Counted from the first letter of the stretch, positions 26,997 through 34,184 are shown. The stretch is 64,000 bases of DNA from Coraliomargarita algicola (GCF_033878955.1 NZ_CP138858.1:3003001-3067000); one strand, 5' to 3'. Made by a program: numbers and translations. Notes: generated from the letters alone by a model not told the origin.

Positions 26997-27009
26997 AAAA
27001 AAATAAAAT

Positions 27010-27912
27010 ATGACTACACCACGTCCAAAAGTATTCATCGGTTCATCAAGCGAAGGCAAAGCAATCGCCGAAGCAATACAAGTAAACCTTGATTACGATG
27101 CCGAGGTTACAATATGGAGCCAAGGTGTCTTCGGACTAAGTCGAGGAACTCTGGAGTCGCTTGTTTCAGCAGTAGAGGAATTCGACTTCGCGATTCTTGT
27201 TCTCACTCCTGATGATTTAGTTACTTCGAGGGATGAGACGCAGAATGCACCACGAGATAATGTATTGTTTGAGTTAGGCCTATTCATGGGAAGTCTGGGC
27301 CGTGATAGGTGCTTTATAACTTATGACAGAAGAGCAGACATTAAGCTTCCCTCTGACCTTGCTGGAATAACAGCTGCGGATTTTCAGCCACATAGCACAG
27401 GGAATTTGCAGGCAGCAGTTGGCAGTGCTACGACGCGAATAAAAGCTGTTATGTCCGAGTTGGGGCCTTTGGACTCAAATGCGAGCCTATCTATAGATAG
27501 CGACGTGACATTTCAGCTACTCGCAGACTTATTAGATCGAGCAATTCATCAGTTTCTAATATTAGCCGAAGAGAACGAAATTGCTTTAACCAGAGCTGGA
27601 GTATTTGGGTTTGGTCCTAGATATGAATACAGTATTGGTGAACCTGGTAGGCAAAGTAGAGGGAATGGTTATTTTAGTGTTTCGGACACGTGCCACAAGT
27701 TAGCAGACTCCGGATTGCTCCAAGTTGATTTAAGAGATCGAGTTACTCTAACCGAGCGTGGCAAGGCATTTGCCGAATGGCTAAGAGAAAGTGGTTACAA
27801 GGCGAGCTACTTTTGGAGTGATCATGGAGGATGGGGAGAACGCCCAGATGGCATGAACGGAAACCATCCTTCAGAGGCACCAAGAAACCCGCTACTACCC
27901 CAAAACGATTAA
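27010..27912 (+). CDS. TIR-like domain protein with winged-helix tail, putative defence gene
   Basis: A 300-aa cytoplasmic protein. The N-terminal 150 residues match the predicted nucleotide-binding TIR-like family (PF10137 type, found in CBASS/Pycsar effectors): 'KVFIGSSSEGKAIAEAIQ', 'VTIWSQGVFGLSRGTLESL', 'FAILVLTPDDLV', and 'NAPRDNVLFELGLFMGSLG' with the likely catalytic Glu in FELG. A C-terminal domain ('VSDTCHKLADSGLLQVD ... RVTLTERGKAFAEWLRE') looks like a winged helix. Related TIR proteins cleave NAD+ during phage defence. As a cassette between attC-like sites 1 and 2, it stands alone without an adjacent cyclase. Trigger and activity are unknown. Confidence 0.8.
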   Translation: MTTPRPKVFIGSSSEGKAIAEAIQVNLDYDAEVTIWSQGVFGLSRGTLESLVSAVEEFDFAILVLTPDDLVTSRDETQNAPRDNVLFELGLFMGSLGRDRCFITYDRRADIKLPSDLAGITAADFQPHSTGNLQAAVGSATTRIKAVMSELGPLDSNASLSIDSDVTFQLLADLLDRAIHQFLILAEENEIALTRAGVFGFGPRYEYSIGEPGRQSRGNGYFSVSDTCHKLADSGLLQVDLRDRVTLTERGKAFAEWLRESGYKASYFWSDHGGWGERPDGMNGNHPSEAPRNPLLPQND

Positions 27913-27983
27913 TTCGAACTAGCCGGTGGTCCCAATTCCTTTCGCGCTCCGCGCTTCAGTCTTGAGGCACCTCGACGTTCGCC
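27913..27983 (+). repeat. attC-like site 2
   Basis: The 5' box is TTCGAAC and the 3' box GTTCGCC. The left arm TAGCCGGTGGTCCCAATT pairs with the complement of CTTGAGGCACCTCGAC with unpaired extras on the left. The centre is GCGCTCCGCGC. Confidence 0.7.
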
Positions 27984-27998
27984 TAAAGAAAATCGCCG

Positions 27999-28740
27999 AT
28001 GTGCAAGTCGCTCGATAACTACACCAAAGCTGATTGGCTAGCCGCGAATACGCATGGCGGTTTAAGTCATGACACCAACATCTATCGAATTTTCCGCGTC
28101 GATTTCTTGTTGGCTGACCTCAACAGTGGCAAGAACACGCTCGTAAACCCGTGCTACGAAACCCAAGGTGACGATCTTGAGAACCCCTTGAAGGACGCAA
28201 CCTTTGAGGTGGACGGAACTCAACATCAGCTCTTTCGAAGCATGATGGCGGAGTACTGATTCTCAGTCCTGGTCACTATCCCCTATTCCATGGGGGACAT
28301 TTGGTGAGGGGCGTGATGCGATCAGAGTTCGCACGCAGGCCGGAAAGCTATTTGAGCGTCTGATGGATGAGGAGGATCGATTCTACAGTCTGTTTTATCA
28401 CATGAGTTTGATCACCTATGACGACGCACAAGACATCCGAGACGGTATTGCCGCTGCCCACTTTTCCGATTTCCTAGACAGTCGGGGATACGAATTGCTA
28501 CGGACTGTGATGAAGATTAGATCTGACTTCGATAAGGAGCAGGAGGTCAGACTGGTTTACATCCGCTCTCCTCGCGACGGCTACGACACTCCGCTCAAGC
28601 ACCCCATTTCAGGTGATCAGAATCAGTTCTGCGCCCATCAATTTGATTGGACGGATATTATTGATGACTTCGAGTTCGATCCCAACAATCAAGGCTCTCC
28701 TGATGAGATCGAAGACGCGATAGCACGCTCGAAAACCTAA
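27999..28740 (+). pseudogene. DUF2971-family gene with frameshift
   Basis: The first frame (27999-28259, 86 aa) has 'IYRIFRVDFLLADLNSGKN' and 'LENPL', the N-terminal pattern of DUF2971. It stops at TGA 28257-28259. Shifting one base near 28245-28262 continues the family pattern as DSQSWSLSPIPWGTFGEG then 'RDAIRVRTQAGKLFERLMDE' up to 28740 ('VMKIRSDFDKEQEVRLVYI'). The expected family motif around this point is S-x-SWS...G-x-A-I. The two halves therefore look like one gene split by a frameshift. DUF2971 proteins are of unknown function and are frequent in mobile DNA. Sequencing error cannot be excluded. Confidence 0.65.
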
Positions 28741-28753
28741 CATGGCGAACAAG

Positions 28754-29889
28754 TAGGCATGAGAAGGCGTAGCGAGTAAGCTTCAAAAATGGAGCTCAAT
28801 CGCATAGAACTACGCCACTATGAATACAGCAAAAAACACCCATACCATCGGCATCGACCTAGGCGACAAGAGCCACGAAACTTGCACTCTAAACGCAGAG
28901 GGCGAGATTATCGAACGAACAACACTGCTCAACAACCAGCCCGAGCTGATCCGTTTCAGCAAAGCCAACCGAGGCGCCACTCTCATCATGGAAGCCGGTT
29001 GCCATTCACCATGGATTAGCCGTCTGTTTAACCAGCGCGGCCACAAGGTAGTCGTCGCCAATCCACGCAAGGTCCGTGCGATCTACCAGACCGACAACAA
29101 AAACGATGAGCGTGACGCGCTGCTGCTGGCTCGTATCGGACGTTTTGACCGCAACCTACTCTACGGCATCGAACACAAGAGCGAAGCGCACCAAAGAGCG
29201 CTGAAGATCATTGAAGCACGCGATGCCCTGGTGAGCGCACGCGTCAAACTGGTCAACCATGTGCGCGGCTCTCTCAAAAGCCTAGGCATCTTCCTTCCAT
29301 CCGGGTGCAGCACGGAGGCCTTTGCCCGTAAGGCCACGGAGCATCTTGAAGCCGCGGATTACGCACTCGTTGCACCGGTCATCGAAAGCATCGGCCATCT
29401 GAGTGAACTCATTAAAGCCGAAGACAAACACATCGATACTATGATCGCCGAGGACTACCCTGTGGCTCAGAAGCTATTGACGATCCCCGGAGTCGGCCCA
29501 ATCACAGCGCTATCCTTTGTCTTAATTATCGGCTCGCCAGACCGCTTTGCGACAGCGCGAGATGTCGGCCCGTTTCTTGGACTCGTGCCTGGGCGTGATC
29601 AATCCGGCGACGTCGATAAGCCCATGCGCATCACCAAAGCCGGCAACCGCATGATGCGACGCTTACTCGTCAGCTTCAAGCCAAACCATGGCGATACAAT
29701 GAAAGCGTGAACCAGTTAGCAGCTCCGAGACAGGACACCCACAAGCACCGAGCCTGGTAAGCTCACAAAAAAGAGTGCGTATGGAAGTCTGACATAGGGA
29801 ATCCGTCTCGACATCCTCTCAAACATACATCATCAAAGAGTAACAAAATTGAAATTTTCACATTAAATATTAACCCCTTCTCATGGAAG
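28754..29889 (+). mobile_element. IS110-family (IS1111-like) insertion, copy 1, inside attC-like site 3
   Basis: A 1,136-bp element with subterminal inverted repeats CATGAGAAGG (28758-28767) and CCTTCTCATG (29876-29885), each 4 bp from the tip (TAGG at left, GAAG at right). Subterminal repeats and a longer 3' non-coding end (about 180 bp) fit the IS1111 group of IS110 elements. Flanks GGCGAACAAG and TCGGAGTAGTC join into an attC left arm. It carries the transposase at 28820-29710. The second, shorter copy is at 31654-32549. Confidence 0.8.
28820..29710 (+). CDS. IS110-family transposase with altered C-terminus
   Basis: A 296-aa DEDD transposase. The N-terminal RuvC-like domain shows 'HTIGIDLGDKSHETCTL' (first Asp), 'GATLIMEAGCHSPW' (Glu) and 'NDERDALLLARIG' (Asp). 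The C-terminal domain has 'LLTIPGVGPITALSFVL', 'FLGLVPGRDQSG' and 'KPMRITKAGNRMMRRLLVS'. After LLVS the usual 70 or so residues are missing and the frame ends FKPNHGDTMKA. A different frame just downstream reads 'PWRYNESVNQLAAPRQDTH', like the original end, so an internal deletion with a frameshift is likely. Both copies share this junction, so neither may transpose alone. Confidence 0.85.
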   Translation: MNTAKNTHTIGIDLGDKSHETCTLNAEGEIIERTTLLNNQPELIRFSKANRGATLIMEAGCHSPWISRLFNQRGHKVVVANPRKVRAIYQTDNKNDERDALLLARIGRFDRNLLYGIEHKSEAHQRALKIIEARDALVSARVKLVNHVRGSLKSLGIFLPSGCSTEAFARKATEHLEAADYALVAPVIESIGHLSELIKAEDKHIDTMIAEDYPVAQKLLTIPGVGPITALSFVLIIGSPDRFATARDVGPFLGLVPGRDQSGDVDKPMRITKAGNRMMRRLLVSFKPNHGDTMKA

Positions 29890-29939
29890 TCGGAGTAGTC
29901 AACGTGGCTAGCGCCCCGTGACTATCCTCGACGTTGGGC
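29890..29939 (+). repeat. attC-like site 3, right part (left part at 28744-28753)
   Basis: Joining GGCGAACAAG (28744-28753) to this segment rebuilds a classical site: left arm GTCGGAGTAGTCAACG against right arm CGTGACTATCCTCGAC, with an extra G and an extra A on the left arm, and outer boxes GGCGAAC / GTTGGGC. The IS110-type copy 1 splits it just after the 5' box. Confidence 0.75.
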
Positions 29940-29945
29940 AAGAGA

Positions 29946-30257
29946 ATGAAAATGAATAAACAATCAGATTGTAAGCTAACCATCGGTTTATTTGCGACTC
30001 TAGTCATTTGCCTTCTAATTGCTGTTCTAGTTTACCCTGATGATTGGGTGATTCCACTCCCACTTGCCGCAGTATTTGGTCCATTTCTTGGAATGAAACT
30101 TGGATTATATGACTCATTCCCACTTGCATTGCTAGCCATCGGGCTCATTGCTCCAATTGCCTTTAAAAGAAATAAATTAAGAGTATTCCTATCGATTATC
30201 GGCATCTGTATCTGGGCTTTTGTCGGCCTTGCATGCGGTGCCGTCCTTTACGCCTAA
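29946..30257 (+). CDS. small cassette membrane protein
   Basis: A 103-aa protein starting at the ATG at 29946, 6 bp after the 3' box of the preceding site (an ATG two codons later is also possible). Three to four hydrophobic helices are visible: 'LTIGLFATLVICLLIAVLVY', 'VIPLPLAAVFGPFLGMKL', 'FPLALLAIGLIAPIAF' and 'VFLSIIGICIWAFVGLACGA'. No family recognised. The stop TAA lies just before the 5' box of the next site. Its composition is more AT-rich than the core genes. Confidence 0.6.
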   Translation: MKMNKQSDCKLTIGLFATLVICLLIAVLVYPDDWVIPLPLAAVFGPFLGMKLGLYDSFPLALLAIGLIAPIAFKRNKLRVFLSIIGICIWAFVGLACGAVLYA

Positions 30258-30258
30258 A

Positions 30259-30330
30259 GCCCAACAAGTCGGGAGATGACAACTCCGTTACGGCTTCGCC
30301 TCCACTCCGCGCATCCCCTCTACGATCTAC
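30259..30330 (+). repeat. attC-like site 4
   Basis: 5' box GCCCAAC, 3' box GATCTAC. GTCGGGAGATG on the left pairs with CATCCCCTCTAC on the right. The next ATG is at 30338. Confidence 0.6.
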
Positions 30331-30337
30331 AGAAATA

Positions 30338-30667
30338 ATGAAGACCTTCAGATTCACAGTTCCTGAACCTCAGCTGACTAAGCACGAAAAAGAAGGAAGA
30401 AAGAAAAAGGAAAGCTTAGGGCATTCTGACTACATACGAGCTTTCATCGTTTTTTGGATTCTTGCCTGGGTTTTCAGTTTTGCTCTAGGAGTGATTCTTC
30501 CTCACATACCGATTGAGAATACTCTGGTCATTATCACGTTTTTTCTAGCGATATTAGCATCAAGCTATGTTTCATTTTTTTTGGCGACGAGACACTTCCT
30601 AGTTTCCCGACTGAAAGTAGATCAAGGCGGAGTGATCAACTCCGAGTCGCTGCGCTCCTCTACGTGA
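30338..30667 (+). CDS. small cassette membrane protein
   Basis: A 109-aa protein starting at the ATG at 30338, 7 bp after attC-like site 4. A polar, lysine-rich N-terminus (TKHEKEGRKKKESLGHSDY) is followed by two membrane helices, 'AFIVFWILAWVFSFALGVIL' and 'TLVIITFFLAILASSYVSFF'. The last 16 codons lie inside the next attC-like site, so the C-terminus (INSESLRSST) is site-encoded. No family recognised. A frame extension upstream to 30233 runs through the attC site and is not used. Confidence 0.55.
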   Translation: MKTFRFTVPEPQLTKHEKEGRKKKESLGHSDYIRAFIVFWILAWVFSFALGVILPHIPIENTLVIITFFLAILASSYVSFFLATRHFLVSRLKVDQGGVINSESLRSST

Positions 30668-30685
30668 TCATCCTCCACGTTCGCT
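30617..30685 (+). repeat. attC-like site 5
   Basis: 5' box GTAGATC, 3' box GTTCGCT. The left arm GGCGGAGTGATCAAC pairs with the right arm GTGATCATCCTCCAC with one extra base per side. It overlaps the 3' end of the preceding gene. Confidence 0.7.
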
Positions 30686-30691
30686 GAATAA

Positions 30692-31087
30692 ATGAGAGAA
30701 TTTAAACATCCACCATCGAAAGGAATTAAATATTGCTCCATCCTTCTTTGGGTTCAATCCGCGTTCTATTTGTTGCTGCCCCTCACGTTTTTGAGTGGGT
30801 CGAATTCAAACAGCTTGCAGGAGAAAATAACGTCTTCCGTTATCCTGTCTGCCCTAGGCATCTTAGCTCTCATTACTGGAAAAAAATTAAGATCAGCAAA
30901 GAAATGGGCTTGGGTTGCAGCTATAAGCTTTTGCTTCGTCTCCTTGGGTAGTCCATTCTTACCATTTAGTGCTCTAGCGCTCTATTTCCTATTCAAGAAA
31001 GAGTCTATGATGTATTTCACTCTTCCACACATCCCGAAGAATCAGAGCGAACAAGGCGGGACTGGACAATCCCATTTACGCGCCTGA
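30692..31087 (+). CDS. cassette membrane protein
   Basis: A 131-aa protein whose ATG lies 6 bp after attC-like site 5. Hydrophobic segments are 'YCSILLWVQSAFYLLLPLTF', 'VILSALGILALITG', 'WAWVAAISFCFVSLG' and 'PFSALALYFLF'. The C-terminal residues (QSEQGGTGQSHLRA) are encoded inside the next attC-like site. No family recognised; similar small four-helix proteins are common cassette cargo. Confidence 0.6.
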   Translation: MREFKHPPSKGIKYCSILLWVQSAFYLLLPLTFLSGSNSNSLQEKITSSVILSALGILALITGKKLRSAKKWAWVAAISFCFVSLGSPFLPFSALALYFLFKKESMMYFTLPHIPKNQSEQGGTGQSHLRA

Positions 31088-31148
31088 TATTCGATAACCA
31101 CTTAGACTACTAAATTCATAGGCTGGGATTCCAGCCTAACCGTTCGAA
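31046..31148 (+). repeat. attC-like site 6
   Basis: 5' box GAGCGAAC, 3' box GTTCGAA. The left arm GGCGGGACTGGACAATCCC pairs with the right arm GGGATTCCAGCC, with CA as unpaired extra on the left. The centre is longer than in the other sites (about 45 bases). Confidence 0.65.
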
Positions 31149-31152
31149 AAAA

Positions 31153-31626
31153 ATGAAGCTACACTGGTGTAACATGATCTACGACCCGGACTTGCGTGTA
31201 ATCAGAACAAAAAAACACAGTGAGATGATCCTCGGCACAGTCTTCGTTACCCTTTTTATTGCCGTGGCAATTTTCTGGGTGTATATCCCTTTTCCAAAAT
31301 TGGCGGTATATTGCTCCCCCCTTATTGTGTTGCCAATATTAGTTAGTTTAACGAAGAAAAAAACAAAAATAATCCTAGGGCAGGAAGGTGATCAGAATAT
31401 ATTCTATGGCGATTATAAACAGACTATAAGGCTGCCCACAGAGGGGCTGTTTAGTTGTCATGTCACGCTCAGTCATGGAGACAGTTATTTGGCCGAAATT
31501 GCCCATCAATACGGGACGAAAAGAACTACGCTATTTCATTGCGATGACACACCGACGGAAGCTGAGTTTGAAGAAATGTTTAAACATTTTGGAGCAGGAA
31601 CGAAATGGACCTTCGAGAAACATTAA
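31153..31626 (+). CDS. cassette membrane protein, PH-like C-terminal part
   Basis: A 157-aa protein whose ATG lies 4 bp after attC-like site 6. Two membrane helices ('MILGTVFVTLFIAVAIFWVY', 'LAVYCSPLIVLPILVSL') form a hairpin, and the rest is a soluble beta domain ('KTKIILGQEGDQNIFYGDY', 'YGTKRTTLFHCDDTP') ending 'TEAEFEEMFKHFGAGTKWTF'. The layout resembles small membrane proteins with a bacterial PH-like domain. No family assigned with confidence. Confidence 0.55.
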   Translation: MKLHWCNMIYDPDLRVIRTKKHSEMILGTVFVTLFIAVAIFWVYIPFPKLAVYCSPLIVLPILVSLTKKKTKIILGQEGDQNIFYGDYKQTIRLPTEGLFSCHVTLSHGDSYLAEIAHQYGTKRTTLFHCDDTPTEAEFEEMFKHFGAGTKWTFEKH

Positions 31627-31653
31627 GCAATAAGAGAAACTTATTCGAACCAG

Positions 31654-32549
31654 TAGGCATGAGAAGGCGTAGCGAGTAAGCTCGAAAAATGGAGCTCAAT
31701 CGCATAGAACTACGCCACTATGAATACAGCAAAAAACACCCACACCATCGGCATCGACCTCGGCGACAAAAGCCACGAAACTTGTACTCTGAACGCAGAG
31801 GGCGAGATTATCGAACGAACAACACTGCTCAACAACCAACCCGAGCTGATCCGTTTCAGCAAAGCAAACCGAGGCGCCACTCTCATCATGGAGGCCGGTT
31901 GTCATTCACCATGGATTAGCCGTCTGTTCAACCAGCGCGGCCACAAGGTAGTCGTCGCCAATCCACGCAAGGTCCGGGCGATCTACCAGACCGACAACAA
32001 AAACGATGAGCGTGACGCGCTGCTGCTGGCTCGTATCGGACGTTTTGACCGCAACCTACTCTACGGCATCGAACACAAGAGCGAGGCGCACCAAAGAGCG
32101 CTGAAGATCCTTGAAGCACGCGATGCCCTGGTGACCGCACGCGTCAAACTGGTCAACCATGTGCGCGGCTCTCTCCTTTGTATTAATTATCGGCTCGCCA
32201 GACCGCTTTGCGACAGCACGAGATGTCGGCCCGTTTCTTGGACTCGTGCCCGGGCGTGATCAATCCGGCGACGTCGATAAACCCATGCGCATCACCAAAG
32301 CTGGCAACCGCATGATGCGACGCTTACTCGTCAGCTTCAAGCCAAACCATGGCGATACAATGAAAGCGAGAACCAGTTAGCAGCTCCGAGATAGGACACC
32401 CACAGCACCGAGCCTGGTAAACTCACAAAAAAGAGTGCGTATGGAAGTCTGACATCGGGAATCCGTCTCGACATCCTCTCAAACATACATCATCAAAGAG
32501 TAACAAAATTGAAATTTTCACATTAAATATTAACCCCTTCTCATGGAAG
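31654..32549 (+). mobile_element. IS110-family (IS1111-like) insertion, copy 2, inside attC-like site 7
   Basis: An 896-bp element that aligns with copy 1 over its full length except for a 239-bp internal deletion (GGCTCTCT joined to CCTTTGT at about 32174) and one single-base loss near 32404. It has the same ends (TAGGCATGAG ... CTCATGGAAG). Flanks TTCGAACCAG and ACGCTTCTGG join into an attC left arm, at the same point relative to the 5' box as copy 1. Confidence 0.8.
31720..32380 (+). pseudogene. IS110-family transposase, internally deleted
   Basis: The first 150 or so residues match copy 1 closely, up to 'KLVNHVRGSL'. The deletion then joins to 'LCINYRLARPL' out of frame, and the original frame resumes as 'LSFVLIIGSPDRFATARDVG' at about 32170-32380. 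The DEDD residues of the N-terminal domain remain, but the linker and coiled coil are lost. It cannot make a full transposase. Confidence 0.85.
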
Positions 32550-32596
32550 ACGCTTCTGGACAACGCCTAAAGGCGCGCCAGCCCTCCACGATCTGT
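32550..32596 (+). repeat. attC-like site 7, right part (left part at 31644-31653)
   Basis: Joining TTCGAACCAG to this segment gives a left arm ACGCTTCTGGACAACGCC and a right arm GGCGCGCCAGCCCTCCAC around TAAA. The 3' box is GATCTGT. The left arm is very similar to that of site 13 (AGGCTTCTGGATAACATCGCC). Confidence 0.6.
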
Positions 32597-32640
32597 GAAA
32601 GAGAATTGACCGCTTCTAAATTGAGCTTATTCTCCCCAAT

Positions 32641-32847
32641 ATGCGCACTTTAATGGAGCTTCAAAAAGAAATTACAGCGCTCGGCGAAGAAGAGCGCTCT
32701 GGGCTGGCATCTTTCATTTTATCGTCATTACCGAACGCACCCCTAGGGCCGGACGACCAAGAAGTCGTAAAAAGAGAAAATGAAATGGATTCAGGCAAAG
32801 CGCCCCCAATCAGCTATGCAGAATTCAGGCAAGCAGTCGGGCGATGA
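32641..32847 (+). CDS. addiction-module antitoxin (PF09720-like)
   Basis: A 68-aa protein, 'LMELQKEITALGEEERSGLA' then 'FILSSLPNAPLG' and an acidic, disordered tail ending 'SYAEFRQAVGR'. The first part matches short 'addiction module' antitoxins (L-x-x-E-R-x-x-L-A-x-x-L-L-x-S-L pattern). The stop codon overlaps the ATG of the RelE-like toxin gene (TGA within ATGA). Because that toxin is broken, this antitoxin may be free to act on other toxins or have no current partner. Confidence 0.75.
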   Translation: MRTLMELQKEITALGEEERSGLASFILSSLPNAPLGPDDQEVVKRENEMDSGKAPPISYAEFRQAVGR

Positions 32848-33140
32848 AGAAGGAAATAGTGTTCCACCCGAAAGTTCCGAATGAAGTCCGCGATTATTTG
32901 GAGCACTAGGCCAGCATATCTCAAGAACTGGAGGAAGCCTTTTGGAGGGAGCTGAACCTCTCTTTGGAATCAGCAGCCTCAAACCCACAACACCACCATT
33001 TTGATTCGAGCGGCTTGCGCAGGGTGAATCTGACACGTTTTCCCTATCACATCCTTTTTCGCGTGTTTCCGGATTATATCCGCATTACAGTAGTCCGACA
33101 CAATAGACGACATGCTGTCTTCGGAACAAAACGTAAGTGA
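32844..33140 (+). pseudogene. RelE/ParE-type toxin with in-frame stop at codon 22
   Basis: The frame opens at ATG 32844, overlapping the antitoxin stop. It reads 'EIVFHPKVPNEVRDYLEH', then TAG at 32907-32909, then continues in the same frame without a shift as 'ASISQELEEAFWRELNLSL', 'GLRRVNLTRFPYHILFRV' and 'IRITVVRHNRRHAVFGTK'. This is a complete RelE/ParE-type toxin apart from the single stop, which probably replaced a tyrosine codon (TAT/TAC). The likely effect is loss of toxicity. Confidence 0.8.
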
Positions 33141-33187
33141 AGGGCAGATTCAGTCGACGCAGACACCCCATTTACCCCGCCCCTAAA

Positions 33188-33240
33188 ACTCAACAGGACG
33201 ACGAAGCTCATTGGCTGGTTGTCTGGTATCCACGTTAGCC
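33188..33240 (+). repeat. attC-like site 8
   Basis: 5' box ACTCAAC, 3' box GTTAGCC. Pairing of the inner arms is weaker than at other sites, but spacing and position after the toxin gene fit. Confidence 0.45.
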
Positions 33241-33255
33241 AAGAAAACGAAGGTC

Positions 33256-33290
33256 TTGACAAATTCAACTATTGGTATAATTTCTATACC
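33256..33290 (+). promoter_or_regulatory. promoter/operator of the BrnT-BrnA module
   Basis: TTGACA (33256-33261) and TATAAT (33276-33281) flank a short 14-base spacer. The palindrome GGTATA-ATTTC-TATACC (33274-33290) covers the -10 and ends 3 bp before the brnT ATG. BrnA-type antitoxins autorepress, so this is a likely operator. Confidence 0.5.
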
Positions 33291-33293
33291 TAA

Positions 33294-33555
33294 ATGGAGT
33301 TTGAGTATGATCCCATAAAAAGTGAATTAAATAAGGCGAAGCATGGTCTTGATTTTGAAGAAGCTCAATCACTCTGGAACGACCCAGATTGCATTGGATT
33401 TCCGGTGAAAATCAGAAGACGAAGAGCGCTTCGCCCTGCTCGCGATGTTAAATAGAAAGCTCTGGGTCGCCTTCTACACTCCCAGAGGAGACAAAACACG
33501 GATCATCTCAGTGAGAAGAGCCCGAACGAACGAAAGGAAACTATATGAAAGCTAA
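33294..33555 (+). pseudogene. brnT: BrnT-type toxin gene with frameshift
   Basis: From ATG 33294 the frame reads 'FEYDPIKSELNKAKHGLDF' and 'EEAQSLWNDPDCIGFPV', the BrnT N-terminal pattern (F-x-x-D-x-x-K...N-x-x-KHG). After about codon 40 it becomes basic nonsense and stops. Shifting by one base at about 33406-33425 gives 'DEERFALLAMLNRKLWVA' and 'FYTPRGDKTRIISVRRA' to the stop at 33553-33555, the BrnT C-terminal pattern (R-I-I-S-x-R-x-A). So it is a frameshifted BrnT ribonuclease toxin. It overlaps brnA by 11 bp. Confidence 0.78.
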
Positions 33556-33805
33556 GGATTTAGATAAAATTTTTGATGATGCCGAAGTCGACATCAACGA
33601 TCACTTGGATTTATCGAAGGCATTCCGCCCGGGGCAGGAGCAAAAGCGAGTGAACGTAGATTTTCCAGTCTGGATGATCGAACGTTTAGACCGTGAAGCA
33701 AATCGTATTGGCGTGCCTCGACAGTCCCTAATAAAAGTCTGGATCGGTGAACACCTAGACGCACCTAAGTCCAAAAGAAAACTGAAGGCCAACAAGGCAG
33801 GATAG
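33545..33805 (+). CDS. brnA: BrnA-type antitoxin
   Basis: An 86-aa protein with an acidic N-terminus (DKIFDDAEVDINDHLDLS) and a ribbon-helix-helix DNA-binding half, 'KRVNVDFPVWMIERLDREA' and 'GVPRQSLIKVWIGEHLD'. In BrnTA modules the antitoxin follows the toxin, as here. It overlaps the 3' end of the frameshifted brnT. With the toxin inactive, its present role may be only DNA binding at the upstream palindrome. Confidence 0.78.
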   Translation: MKAKDLDKIFDDAEVDINDHLDLSKAFRPGQEQKRVNVDFPVWMIERLDREANRIGVPRQSLIKVWIGEHLDAPKSKRKLKANKAG

Positions 33806-33852
33806 GACAATTCCGTTCGTGCCTCACTCCATGCCACACTTTAACAATCTAC
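33787..33852 (+). repeat. attC-like site 9
   Basis: 5' box GGCCAAC, then AAGGCAGGATAGGACAATTCC. GGCAGGATAGGAC pairs with GCCTCACTCCATGCC. The 3' end is CAATCTAC. The next ATG is at 33858. Confidence 0.55.
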
Positions 33853-33857
33853 AAAGA

Positions 33858-34184
33858 ATGAACCAGACCCTCAAAGAGTTCTATTCCCAAGACGCTAGCT
33901 ACAAGGCTTTGAGCGCGGAAGATCAAATTCGTCTTTTTGGCGATTGGGCGGCTAAGAAAAAAATCAACCTACAACTCTCGTTTAAGAAAAGAAGTCAATC
34001 TAAGTGGTTACGGGCATTATGGATGCTTTTAGCTGTTGTTTATCTGCTATCCTACATAACTAAAAAAGGAACTGAATATACTGGATATCTTTTCCCAGTC
34101 ATCCTAGTTCTACAAATGGCACTCTACACGCAATCACCACATCTAGAGAAGGTAGATCCAAGTGCTGTTGGGCAACGTCGCTGA
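33858..34184 (+). CDS. cassette membrane protein
   Basis: A 108-aa protein starting 5 bp after attC-like site 9; an in-frame ATG at 33819 lies inside the site and is not preferred. A charged cytoplasmic N-terminus ('NQTLKEFYSQDASYKALSAE') is followed by two membrane helices, 'WLRALWMLLAVVYLLSYI' and 'GYLFPVILVLQMALYTQ'. The C-terminal 'PSAVGQRR' is encoded inside site 10. No family recognised. Confidence 0.55.
   Translation: MNQTLKEFYSQDASYKALSAEDQIRLFGDWAAKKKINLQLSFKKRSQSKWLRALWMLLAVVYLLSYITKKGTEYTGYLFPVILVLQMALYTQSPHLEKVDPSAVGQRR

Noticed and set aside
26287..27009. Integron integrase or attI at the left edge of the array
   Set aside because: No tyrosine-recombinase motif is present in any frame here or at the right edge. 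The array is treated as lacking its integrase in this window.
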